A stretch of 64,000 nt of DNA from Orthonyx spaldingii (lineage: Eukaryota; Chordata; Aves; Passeriformes; Orthonychidae). Position numbers and translations under genes: made by a program. The stretch lies in the NCBI GenBank assembly GCA_013397795.1, contig VZTJ01000242.1:414419-478418 (forward strand), given 5' to 3'. Shown piece by piece: positions 49,405 to 60,897 of this stretch (positions are counted from its first letter, which is position 1; each line of letters opens with the position of its first letter). The notes under the pieces were generated by a model, which had not been told where the DNA came from, did not search any database, and saw nothing but the letters and a program-made list of their open reading frames with translations.

Positions 49405-50815
49405 AGGGGTTGTGAGTGGTCAGCATGGATTCACTAAGTCATCTTGAATAACCTGATAACCTTCCACAATAAGTTGACTGACTTTGTAGACAAGGGAAGA
49501 GTAGTTGGCATTTTCTACCTTGACTTCAGTAAGGTTTTCAACACTGTCTCCCATAACATCTTTGCAGAGAAGCTCATAAATTACAGTCTGGATGAGCCAA
49601 CCTCATACAGTCTGAGACACCAAACTGACTGAATAGGCAAACTCAGAGGTTAGTGATCAGTCACACAGTGTCTAGGTGGAGGCCAATAACTAATGGTTCA
49701 TCCCAGGGGTCAAGTCTGGGGCCAATTCTGCCCATTTTCATATAGTCTGCGTGTCGGGGCAGAGTGTGCCCTCAGCAAGTTTGATGATGGTAGAAAACTG
49801 GGAGGAGTATCTGATATACCAGAGGATTTTTTTGCCTCCCAGAGAGTCCCTGACAAGTAGTGGGCTGACAGGAACCTCATGAAGTTCACAGCAGAGAAGG
49901 ACAAAGTTCTGCACCTGGGAAGGAAGAGCCCCAGGAACCAGCATGTGCTGGGGTCTATGCAGACAGAAAGAACCTTATCATAAAAGGATTTGGGGGCTGT
50001 CACCAAACACTGGAAAATAAACTCTCCAACAAATTTGTTAGGTTGGAAAGCAAATATTACTTTATTAGCAGCGCTGGATGCATATAGAATCCTCCTCAAA
50101 GCATGCATGCTAAGGAACCTATCAGACCAGGTTATATTCCTGAAACAAATACATATTAATCACAGTTTTGAATACATACATATATGCTAATTATTTCCAC
50201 TGACTTATTTGAATATGGTTCTGGATCTTCTGATGAATCTTTTCTCCTTTGAACCATCTCAAGTATTTAATCAAGTCATAATGTACTTTTCTTAACATTC
50301 TTTGCTCTGACACACCTTGTTCTGAAAACAAAGATACCAGCTAGTACTTACTAATCACTACTACAACTAAACAAGGAAGCATTAGTTGGAAAACGACTTA
50401 CTAGTCACAGGTGTCGGGAGTTAACATGAGGTTGTACTAATCTCTGGCATTGGTACAAAGCACTGTATGATACAAAACTAAGCATTAACCATGAATATAG
50501 GGATCATACACTACCATGCTAAAGTTAAAAGAATTTTCTCACATCTTCCCCCACTGCTGCATTGACTTCTTTTTATAGAAATATAACCTGTTCGGTAACA
50601 ATTCTGGTGGACACCAAGCTGACCATGAGCTAGCCATGTTCTGTTGCAGCAAAGGAGGTTAATGAGTTGGTTGTGAAGTTTCCTTGCTTGGAGAAGCTGA
50701 AAAGACATCTGGACACAGTCCTGGTTCACTTGTTCTGGGCGGTCCTGCCTGAGAAAGCAGGTGGCCTCCAGAGATCCCTTTCAATCTCAACCATTCTATG
50801 ATTCTTTAATTACAG
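49405..50815 (+). mobile_element. CR1 LINE with internal deletion, interrupted by an LTR-like insertion
   Basis: The left part (49405-49997) runs from GTCAGCATGGATTCACTAAG through the reverse-transcriptase region. It includes a peptide DFSKVFNTVSHNIFAEKL and the CR1 block CTCAGCAAGTTTGATGATGG, to the GATTTGGGGGC junction. The right part resumes near 50604 with GGTGGACACCAAGCTGACCA and reads to about 50665. It then jumps by several hundred bases of CR1 to the 3' end, at about 50690-50815 (GAGAAGCTGAAAAGACATCT, then the tail ACCATTCTATGATTCTTTAA). Stops and the deletion make it inactive. This copy retains the most ORF2 sequence in the window. Confidence 0.9.
49998..50600 (-). mobile_element. 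LTR-like insertion (603 bp) nested in CR1
   Basis: The insert separates two parts of one CR1 copy. On the plus strand it starts TGTCACC and ends GGTAACA, a 7-bp terminal inverted repeat with one mismatch and TG...CA ends. On the minus strand an AATAAA (plus 50061-50066) lies about 65 bases from the end, which gives a minus orientation. No clean target duplication is visible: the flanks read GGGGGC and ATTCTGG, with only CTG shared by the CR1 junctions. This suggests an old insertion with decayed flanks. Family not recognised; a short DNA transposon is a weaker alternative. Confidence 0.55.
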
Positions 50816-53800
50816 TTCTGTGTTATCATATTAAAAAGTTTATGGGAGCAGCTTATTGATGCTCTGATAGGCTTTGGAATAATGTACCTTGCTTGCATTT
50901 TACTGACAGTGCATAATCCTCTGAATTAACTTATGCTGTAAAGGATATATACACATATTTTTGTTTACAGCATAATCTTTAGACTAAATGTAAAACTGGG
51001 ACATGTTTTCCATCAGTCATTGATTAGCAAAAGTACAGCTGATAAAATACTTCCTAATGTCGACTACAGATATCGAAACATAATTCACTTTTTGCCTTGT
51101 TGAAATGCAATATGATGCTTTGTTCTTGTTAATCATCAGTTTCAGACAATTCAAGGCATGGTGACTCAAGCAACTTGTCCTCTTTGCTATTTTAAGTCTA
51201 AGAATAGGTGTATTCATGTAACAATGAAACAATGACTCATGTCTGAAGCAAGGCATTTAGGGTGTAATTCTTAAGTCCTCTTTCACCATTCAAGGAGAGG
51301 GTAGTGTGGAGGGACAGAATCACAATGCGAAGGAAAATTGGATCTTTATCAGTCAAAGCTGGAGGAGTAAAATGAAGTAATTTTTTTTTCAGAGGTTCAT
51401 GGGGTATATGAATAAAGAGAGAATTTACAAAGTTTTATTGTGGTTCAAGGAAAGAGAACACATTCTTCCACCTGGTAAGCCAAAGTTATAATTTTGAAGG
51501 ACTGTTTGCAAAATGAGCCACTCTGCACAAGGTGGAAGGTACCTGTGTTTCTCATGCAGCCTCAAAGCACACCAGTAATTAACATGAAGCAACTTCAGAA
51601 AATGCCCTGAGCAGGCATCCTTCTTCTTATGTAAACATGAAGCACCTAGCGAGGGCTTGGCACCAGCGAAATTCCTTCAGAGCAGAGAAGTTTGGAGGAG
51701 AAGCATGCAGATCTGCATCAAGAGCAAAACATTTGCTTTCTGTCTGTATTCAGCAAGCAGCTGCAGATTCCCTGTGGCAGAAAAAAAATGCTCTATTTAT
51801 ACATGCCAAACAATACTAGCAAATTCTGGAGCTTGCTGGAGCATCCTCACAATATGAAAACAAAGTAGTTTTTTCGGTGACAGAAGCAATATGTGAAAAT
51901 GGGGGCTTTCACTGACTCATCATAATCATGGTGGTTATTACAAAACTAAATTGTTCTTCTAAACTACTATTTCCACACAAACAACTCATTTGCAATTGTG
52001 AAGGCAAGTGTCTTAGTGGAAACAGACCCCTCTGTTACTAAAAAAGTTGCCTTCTTTCTTTACTGTAGATTTAATTTTAAGAAAATGGATATGGATAAAT
52101 TCTTATACTCTTCATCTCATTTTAAAAGAACTACCATTATATTAGCTTTTCCTCATATATGCTTTTCAAATATAACTTGTATTTTATAGTAGTACCAAAG
52201 CTGCAATCAAGGGCCTGTTCTGCTGCCTTCGTATCTTTTTTTTATACATTGAAATTTTCTGTTTGGAGTGAGTAACATTTTTGATCATACCTCCTCAGAT
52301 ATATTACACCAAATTTCCATGCTCTTCACACTTTCAGAGAATGGAAATTTTCTTCTCTACAGGTGTATCCAGAACAGATGCTGTATGTACATCAGGCCAG
52401 CAGTCTGGGTTTGGAGCTGCTCTCTGATCCCAGTGACATTTTCCTTGTTCTTTATTCTACTCTTCAAATGTCTAATGCACTTTTGTCCTTCTTTGTGAAC
52501 AGATGCTGCCCCTTATGTTTGTCTTGAAATGCTTGGAAGGAATGACTGACTACTTTGGCAACAATACTTCATTGCAGGCAGGGATATCCATAAATTTCTT
52601 TTACTCATGAAAGTGTTCAAAGAACTTGATGCTGTCAGTGGTGGCTCTCTGACGTTGTGGGTACAGCTTGGGGCTGTGCTGTAGAACCCTCTCTGTGAGC
52701 TGATAGAGATTACTTTTTTCCTAGAGGGAAATTCAGCTGTGCCCAGGGACGACTGAAGCCCTTGGTGCAGACAGGCAGAGAGACACTGCAGAAAGACAAG
52801 CATTTTGAGAGCACAGTTAATGATGAAGTTAACAGGGCATTTTGCATCTGTTTCTGCAATGAAGAAGCCTTTCAGTTAGGAACATACACAAATGAGGGGA
52901 GGTCTCCAGTAATAGTCTGTGAACAAGACTTTAGTGAGTTTGAGTACATTGGAGGAGCCTGGATTATTCCACTATCTGAACTAAGTGGTGATAAAAACTG
53001 GACACAAGGTGAAAAGACCCATTTGTAAGATTAGTCTTCATAAATCAGATTCTGGGTTTATTTGTAGGTTGTCTTGAAGCTCGTTTTTTAGCTAAAGCAA
53101 TAGCAATATAATTTAGGGGAGAATTCTTTCTCTTCCACCTTCTAATGGTTCATTTGCACTTCAAAGCAATGATTCAGATTTAATTCAGCCTTAACTATCA
53201 TGATCTAATTAACTTCTTCATGTTGCAGACCACATCTGAATATATGATATGCTTTGCCATGTTGGGGGCTGGCAGTTCAATCTCCTGGTTTTTCCTAAGT
53301 AGTTTCATCTGTCACAGAACTTCCCTTTTCCTTTCTATACCTATGCATTTTCCTCAAAGATTTTCCATGGAAGTCTCTCACAAGCACTTTAAAATCCAAG
53401 TAGATTATATCCATCCAGTCCACTTAACATATTTGTATTATGTGGCACAGGTTTCCTACATGGAAATGGTGCTAGCTTTTATTTCTAGCTATTTCATATT
53501 AATTAATATTATTTCATCCTGAGTAGTTCTGTAAAGCGTTAGGCTTCAACAACCTGAAAGCAGATAGCTCACCCTTTTTTTTTCTTGGGAAGGAAAAAGA
53601 ATGACTGTTTTCTGGGAGCATGGAAGCATTCCAGCAATGTTTCTTGGTTAACTGATATATTTAATCAATTTCATGCCCCCTGAAAGTACAGGAGCGGTAC
53701 AAACTAAAACATCTTTAGAAATAGTTTTGTCTGAAATTGTCTCACAAAGCTGGAATGTTAAAAAAATTAATTTGAACTTACAATTAATTTTGAGTTCTGT

Positions 53801-54526
53801 TCCTAGTAATTGCTGTGTTGAGACCTACAGAAAAGGGCAGAGAGTCAAAGTTGAAAGAGAAATATAATTTCTGAATAACTCACTACAAAAATTAAAATAC
53901 TTGATGCCTTTTTTTGCAAAATCCTTACCTAGAAACCCTTACTCAGTCCTAGTTATTGGAGATGATGGTTCCATGGTTCTGAAAATATATAGCATTTCTC
54001 TTGGAGTCTCTCTTATTTTTGTGGAAGATAAATATGTAGAGACAAACTATGAAATTCCTTGTCGTTGGTCACTGGATAAATGCATAAAAAAGTTAAAAAT
54101 GAATACGCTGAAGTAGTAGACCTGCTAGACCTACTAAGCAAAGAAGAATAGGTTTTAGTTTTAGCTCCTAAACTATTGATAGCTGGCATTTGAGAGTGGA
54201 TACTGATGGGAACATTCATCTATAGCAGTTTTTTATTTTAAAAAGCATCAGCTACTGGATGCTGGTAAGAAGATACTAGATGGATCACATTTTGTCCAGT
54301 AAATCATGAATTATGTTATTCAGTACAACTAATAATTAATTATTTGCAAGAGACAAAGTGCAAAAGGAAAAAAAACCTCCTTTACTGCTTTTAGACACTT
54401 GAAGAAATGCAAGACAACAAAAATTCTTTAATAAGCAATTCCTGATATGTGCTACTGTACTGTTGCCTACACTAAGTCCTTGCATAACTGAAAAGAGTGT
54501 TCTTTTAACATTTGCTTTACAGGACA
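50816..54526. other. No recognisable gene or element
   Basis: AT-rich sequence. Open frames at 52762-53028 (88 codons) and 53220-53522 (100 codons) have plausible-looking peptide composition. They show no family resemblance and no clear splice context, so they are not called. Confidence 0.5.
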
Positions 54527-54532
54527 CCACAT

Positions 54533-55027
54533 TGTCGGGGTTGCTCAGCCCCCCCCGGAATGTTGGTGGGATAACTCAGCTGTGTGAGACCACCCCCTGG
54601 AAAACGAAGTGGTTTCTCCCCGTGTAACCTTACCTGGATATGTTAATTGCAACCTGTCCCCCTACCTTATCATTTGCTCTGTCTGTCTCCCTCTGCCTCC
54701 CTCTCCTCCCCTGTGCCCATTGCCCCCTGGCCAGACCCTATAACAAGGGTCTGCCGAGGCCATTCGGCCTCTTTCGCCACTGGACCCCTTCAGGAATAAA
54801 GTGTTCTGGAACTCCATGTGACTGAGCCCTCTGATTCACCCTGGTAATGCTTTAGCCATCTACGTGGGGGAGGTGGATACTCGCCAGAACATCGGCTGGG
54901 GTAGAGGACAGAATTATCTGCACCATTACCCGGCAGTACTGGCCAGAGAGGTCTTTCGGAGTCTCCAAGACCCTCCTGGTGAACGCAGAATTTCTACCCG
55001 CCCCACACCCCCCCAGGGACAGTGTTA
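54533..55027 (+). mobile_element. Solo ERV LTR (495 bp) with 6-bp target duplication
   Basis: The element starts TGTCGGGG and ends ACAGTGTTA. It is flanked by CCACAT at 54527-54532 and 55028-55033. A TATAAC box at 54739-54744 and AATAAA at 54795-54800 lie 51 bases apart on the plus strand, the usual R layout. About 225 bases of U5 follow. The 6-bp duplication points to a class II (ERVK) element, and the long U5 resembles the LTR at 9.6 kb in architecture. The 3' terminus reads TTA rather than the expected CA, which may be a point mutation. Because ACCACATT is shared by both junctions, the exact ends may shift by a base or two. No internal retroviral sequence remains, so it is a recombination product. 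Confidence 0.85.
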
Positions 55028-55947
55028 CCACATTACAAGCAAAGGCTGTAAGCATAGACAAAATCAGGACAAATCTTTGAATACTGCCAAGAGCAGGTTT
55101 CACAATAAAAAGACAAATTTTATGAAAGATAAATTAAGGTCAGTCGAAAGAAATCTTGGACTTCAAATCCACAGAAGTTTCTGTACTCAAATTTCGACCC
55201 CTTTTTAAATAAACCTGAAGGCTAAAGCACACCAGATTTTGAAGAAACCCCTAAATACCTTTTTGTTTGAATCAATTCTGTCAAGAAGGATATTGAAAGA
55301 CACAAAATCTATTCCAATTAAGGTGATCATTGATTAAAAACTCAACTCTGTGCCCACAAGGGATTCAAATCTTGACCAAAATATGATGTTATCACTAATT
55401 TATACGTGGTTTTCAGTTTCTACTTTATTGTTCATTTCAAACATTCCTAGAGAGGTGTTGTCTGAACTGAGACTCTCTGTGTATGTGTGTGTGCTAAGCT
55501 GGCTGTGTGGAAGACTGCTGTTTTGGGAGACAGGCTGAAGAAATGCAACTTCTGTCCCATAAGATAGTGTTTCAAAGTGGAGAACTTAATTGCACAGAAA
55601 ACTCATTTTCTCTTCAGCACCAGATGTCAGCAGAGCTTCAGATAGCTGGCTCACAGTCTAGCTTTTAAGAATATATGTGACACGCCACATACCACACCAT
55701 ACCAGACCTACACTTACATGATAACCACTTGGTGAATTACTGAAGGGTGAGGAATTGCTGTTCTGTCCTTCCCCAGATGTTCTCTTTCGTCCCACATGTG
55801 AGCAGCTCAATGCTTTGTGATGCATACTTACATCCTCCTGTTTCGTGTCCACAGAGACTGCTCAGGCACAGCTGTTAATTGCACCCTCTGCCAGAGGCAC
55901 TCTGCTGCTGGCTAACTCACTCAACAGCCAGTACCACCTGCTTTTAC
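55028..55947. other. No recognisable gene or element
   Basis: About 0.9 kb between two LTRs of opposite orientation. I see no gag, pol or env remnants here, so the two LTRs are not ends of one provirus. Confidence 0.5.
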
Positions 55948-56468
55948 GCTTTGGTGGATTGATCCCAGGCAGCAGCTAAGCTCCCAGTTGCTCCTCGCTC
56001 CAACCTCCCAGTGGGATGGGAGGGAAAAAGTGGAAACCAAACTAAACCAGAAAATAAGTATGGGTCAAGGTGAAGACAGGTTAATAAGTAAAGAAGAAAA
56101 TTGGGAAAAGAAAGCTAGGGATGTAAAAGCAATTCCACACCTGCCCAGTAGGAGAGTGGTGCCCAGGCAACCTCCAAGAGTGGGTACTTACAACAAAACT
56201 TGCCTCCCCTGGTTTTCTTGCTGGGCATGATGTTATGTAGCATGAAGCATCTCTCCAGCCAGTTCAGGTCAGCTGTCTCAGCTCTCCCCATCCTAGACTA
56301 TGCCCTGGGGGAGAAAAGAGTGAGAAACAGATGATGAGCAAGCACTATCCTGCAACTGCTAAAATATAATGGATTTTGTTATTAACTATTTTCTACACAA
56401 ATGTAAAACACAGCACCATTTGGGCTGTTATGAAGAACTCTAACTCCACCCCAGCTGGACCTAGTACA
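55948..56468 (-). mobile_element. Old avian ERV LTR (probably ERVL-type), minus strand
   Basis: Read on the minus strand, it begins TGTACTAGGTCCAGCTGGGG. It passes a GGAGTTAGAGTTCTTCATAA block, CAGCTGACCTGAACTGGCTG near 56260 (reversed), ACATCATGCCCAGCA, CTTATTAACCTGTCTTCACC near 56080 (reversed) and CCCATCCCACTGGGAGGTTG near 56010 (reversed). It ends CTTAGCTGCTGCCTGGGATC...CACCAAAGC. From memory this order matches a common avian LTR family whose copies begin with a TGG-rich GGCTGGGATAGAG motif. Class assignment to ERVL is from general knowledge and not certain. It has lost its TATA box and clean poly(A) signal, CpG is nearly absent, and no target duplication is visible, all consistent with age. 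Confidence 0.65.
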
Positions 56469-58774
56469 CAGAAGAGGCAAACTACCCCTTGCTGCTGGTT
56501 CAGAGCATGCAGTGTGGGTACTCTTAAGTTGGTGACGATCGCTGCTTTGTTGAGCATAGCTGTGGACTAGTTCTGCAGTGAGGCAGAGCTCTAAGTCCAG
56601 TGTGATGGAGCTCTAAATTCGTGGAACAAACTGACCTATGTTTACCCAAAACCACACTGTTTTGCAGGCTTGCTGCCAAGGAAGCTTTATAGCCCTGCCC
56701 AGTTTTCCTTCCACTACATACTATGTAAGAACAGTTCTTTAAGAGCATGGAGATATATGTTTCACTACCCACTCATCTCACCATTCCCTAGAAGTTGTGA
56801 CTTCTTCATAGACCTTCCTCACTTGAAAAACAAACAAACAAAAACAAACAAAAAAGCAGCAGCATTCACCTGCTCATCCCATGTCCTGTTCTCACCTCTT
56901 TTCTCACTTCCTAGTAGCACAAGCTGTCTTGTTGCAGGAGTACGTGGTTTGGAACCCTTGTTTCAGTGCTGTTCCCCACTGTCCTCCAATGAAATCCCCA
57001 GGACCACCATGGGAACAAAGGGAAAGATATCAAGAAGGCAGTGCTTCACCTCAGTTCCAGGCTGAGGTGTGTCAGCCAGCCAGGATGTCTCAAAGACCAA
57101 GACAGGGTTCTACATACTGGGAAGTTCTCTGTGACAGCTGCCCACTTTGTCCCTTCCAGGCTCAGTAAAGCAGTTAATGCATTTAACTCTGTACTTTTTC
57201 TACTTCAGTAGGTCTGTGCTTGTCCTTAAAGTACACCATGAGGTACCATGCTAGACTGGGATCTGCTAGAGAAGCACAACATTTCAACTTATTTCCTGTT
57301 CATGTGGACTTCTGTTAAGTAGACACCAGTTTTGCTAGCACCTAACCCATTAGCTAGTTAACCTATTAAAACAAAAGAAAGAGTATATAAATGAATGTAT
57401 AATTTCATGATATAGTACAAATCCTGTTAAATTTTGAACAAATGCCACTTTTGTATACCAGCAGGCTGATCAGCCCACTTTGCTGTTTTTTGTCTTTAAA
57501 CATGTATTCTTCTCGTGTTTGAGAAGGACACATTGTCTTCTAAATTAGAAAATAAGAAGATTATGTACAAATATGAAGTCTTTGCACTTTTTTATTACTA
57601 AAATTGCAAAAGTAATTGTGCTATTTCCCTTACATTTCTGTTTGTATAGGTCAAGCAATAAAGCTAGCTGAGATTAATTGTTTCTCAGTTGAGCCTCTAA
57701 GGAGGCAGAAAGACAGAGTGACAGAGTCACTTACTCTGTGAACATAGGCAAGTGATACTGAAACAGAACCTGATAGGCATGAAAATTTCAGACAACACAG
57801 ATCTTTGACTAGTGTATAATATATTTTTTTCAAGAATATAATGCAGTTTTCTCAAGAATTGTATGAGATTAAGGGCTCTGCATAGAATCATGTGAGCACT
57901 CTAACTCAGTTCCATTGAAATCCTTAGGGGCCTGATGCAAGTCTTTGCTGATGCATGCAAGAACCATGTCCAGCTGTGAATTTGCCTCCTGTTGTACAAA
58001 GCACTCTCAGTCCCATTATGAAATGATGTTGTTTTAGTTTCAAAGAATGTGACAGATTCTCACTTACAAAAGAATGCTTCTGCATCTTCCCTGTAACAAA
58101 GGATTTTAATGTAACTGGAAATAACTTCTATTTTGTTTCCCAGATACTTGCAGTCTTAATTATATTAATAGATGCTTAATAGATGCTTTCTGCAGGGGAA
58201 AAAGAGTGATATTACAACATAAAGGCTAGCAGCATGTGTGCATTTCTGTGCTTCAAAGCAGTCAGAGGGAAACCACTTAATAGTCAAACATGTACATTGG
58301 CAGGCAGTGAATTCAAATCTCAGTGTCTGGGAAACCACATAGAGTTTACTTGCTAAGAAGGCTTTAGGGAAAAAAACCCCAACATACCACTAACAAACTT
58401 TGAAAAATTAACTTGTATAAACTCATGTAAACACAAGAAAATAAGACAGATTTTCTTCAAATGTGAAGACTTAAGTAACATATTCAAGCAAAAAGTGGGT
58501 TTGGTTCCTATAACTGTTTTTATAGTCAACAAAAGGAACAAACATGACAGGTTGCCCTTTTCCAGTTGCTCCCTCAGTTGCACACAACAAGTCAAGTGTG
58601 TTTATTTTCTCCTTTTACTGTTGTGTAGTCTTTACAAATTTGCATTTGATGAAGCTAGTAGAAAATGCCTCTTTTTTTTCCTCAGAAGTAATTTTTCTGC
58701 TTCTCCTGTTGCTGAAGCATCTCAGTAAGAAATTAAAGTACTAACCTTGGCAGTTTCCAAAGATGCTTGTTGGA

Positions 58775-58840
58775 GGGGGGGGGTGGGTGTTTGTTGTTTG
58801 TTTGGTAGAGGTTTGGGGGTATTTTTGGTTTTTTTTTTTA
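58775..58840. repeat. G/T-rich low-complexity tract
   Basis: Nine or more consecutive G, then GGG and TTTG/TTTGG units, then a T run near 58830. It has the same character as the A/C tracts elsewhere, but on the opposite strand. Confidence 0.8.
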
Positions 58841-59986
58841 AAGGAGATAGCCACCTTTTCTAAGTTGAATTCAGTTCTAACAATATATAATATATGAGCA
58901 GCTCCTGTGTATGGGTTAAAGGTGTGAAACTGCTCTTTTCCTCCTCTCATAGGAAAATAAACAAGGGGATAAACTGTTGCTGAAGTGAGTTGCATAGGGA
59001 GAAAATAACATTTAGTGTAGGCACAATTTGAGAAGACTCTTGTATTCGTTGTTTGGTGAGGTTTATGAATGTCCATCTCCAGCAAAATTAATGAGAGAAG
59101 CATTTTTTTAAAATTTTAGTGCCATTACAACATATGCTGGCTGCATCTTAAAGGACACTTTTGGAAGATTGTGGTCTACCATGGTATCATATTCACACTC
59201 AGACTTGAAACGAGCAGGAGTTTCCATTTTTGCCTGTTCTACATCAGTCCCTTTGAAAAGTGATAAGCAGGTCCAAAGTGCTGTGAAACTTCAAAAACAG
59301 AACAGATACTTCAGAAACTGCACTTCTACAACACAGTATTCTTACAGAGATATCAGTGTACAGGAAAGGTGGAGATAAGTTTAGATCCTCAAAAATGAGC
59401 CTTTGTTCCACAGCAGCTATCAAAACAGAGTGTGTGTCTGTTTCTCTGTTGCAAAAAATCAAAATACAAGCATGTTGTTTCTTTCAGTAGCATAAAATAT
59501 TACATTTAAAAAGCAATTTTTTTGATTTCACTATGGGAAAGAAAACACAACATGCTAAGGAGAAATGGCTCTTGGTGTTGCATTTTCTTCTGTAATCTGT
59601 TAGACTAACAGCCCATGCATCATGGACCAAGCAACTAAGGTGTCTTTGCCAAGGCAAGGAATAGTCCTTAGACTGGAGCTCCACAAATGGGCAATTTTGA
59701 ACCTGACACTCTTGGGATTTTTGTCCAATGGATGACTTTTAGAGGGGATGTGGAAATACATGTGGGTGAGACTGTTGGTTGCTCTGCATTGGAGCTCCCT
59801 TGAGACACGCAGCTCCAAGCAGTCAAAACCCTCAAGTGCAAACACTTTCCAAGACACTTGGGACAAAGATTTTACTGGGGTTGAACCCTCACTGTTGGTG
59901 AATGCATGCAGTGGTCCTGGCTGAGCAGACTTGCTTTCTCTACCAGCTCAGGGGCGGCAGAACCTGACTAAGGGTTTGAGATCAAA

Positions 59987-60038
59987 CCACCAGAGGGAGA
60001 TGTAAGGCCACACGCGTTTGAATTGTGCCATCTGCTGT
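59987..60038. promoter_or_regulatory. Convergent pair of CTCF-like motifs
   Basis: CCACCAGAGGGAGA at 59987-60000 on the plus strand agrees with 12 of 14 positions of the vertebrate CTCF core CCASYAGRKGGCRS. ACAGCAGATGGCAC on the minus strand (plus 60025-60038) agrees with 13 of 14. The two face each other 24 bases apart. Motif matching by eye does not show binding. Confidence 0.35.
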
Positions 60039-60205
60039 CTTCTGGTGACACCTTGGCAACCATCTGTGCTGCCATCACAAAGTTCATGTTAAGTCGAACT
60101 AATGTTGTGGCAAACAACAACACCATTAGGCCACCAGCACTTGCCAAAGATGACTATTACCAGTTTAACTTTGCCTCTGGCAAAGCCAATGCATGTAATC
60201 CCAGG

Positions 60206-60262
60206 GACAAAAAACAACAAAAAAACCCCAGACCAACCCATCCCAAACCAAGCAAATAAACT
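60206..60262. repeat. A/C-rich low-complexity tract
   Basis: A run of A and C with a few G and T, including an A7C4 junction at 60219-60229. Confidence 0.75.
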
Positions 60263-60777
60263 GAAACATGCCCCAATAAAGCAGCCCTCAAACAAAATTC
60301 TTGTTGTTGTTTTTGTAATAGATCTATGCATCTTATTGGAGAAGTTTGCAACTGTGGGTTGTGTTGTGTAAGCATAATTTGGTGTACACCTGTTCCTGCC
60401 CTACTTGTTTCAAACTGAAATCCAAGAAACCGTTAAGTTTCTGCAAATATTTTGGCATGGACTTTTTGGAATAATTCTAATGAAGCTCAGCCTGCTGGGT
60501 GTTTTTCATAGAGCGTATTGCAGGGAATTAATGTTTTGAAAAAATTCCACGGAACAGTTCAAAGTCAATTCTACACTCAAAAGAATCCTTCAAAAGCAAG
60601 AATACAGACTACAACAAAAACATTTAGTGAACTGCTCTTAAGAAGATGATTCAGACAAACTTTTGGTTAGATTTTTGTTCTCTGGGGATATTCTTTGTCT
60701 TTTTATTCTTTGTGTCTGTCTCTTCCTTTTGTATGTCATTCCTAGACCCTTCCTAGTTGTAGTATAAAATGAAGAGG

Positions 60778-60897
60778 CTAAATATAGTAATAAAGTAATA
60801 AATAATAACGTAAAATAGGTTATAGGAATAAAGTAATAAGTAAATAATAAATATAGCAGCAATGAAGTAATAAGCCATAAAGTAATAATGTAAATGC
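60778..60897. repeat. AT-rich imperfect repeat (AATAAAGTAATA units)
   Basis: About 120 bases of irregular AATAAA, GTAATAA and TAAATAATAA units. Many AATAAA hexamers occur here by composition and should not be read as polyadenylation signals. Confidence 0.85.

Noticed and set aside
52762..53028. 88-codon frame with a plausible-looking acidic C-terminal half
   Set aside because: No recognisable family, no convincing splice sites and no supporting neighbour.
54533..56468. The two neighbouring LTRs read as one provirus
   Set aside because: They are in opposite orientations, unrelated in sequence, of different apparent age, and there is no retroviral sequence between them.
60778..60897. Cluster of AATAAA hexamers
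   Set aside because: They come from an AT-rich repeat and are not evidence for a gene 3' end.
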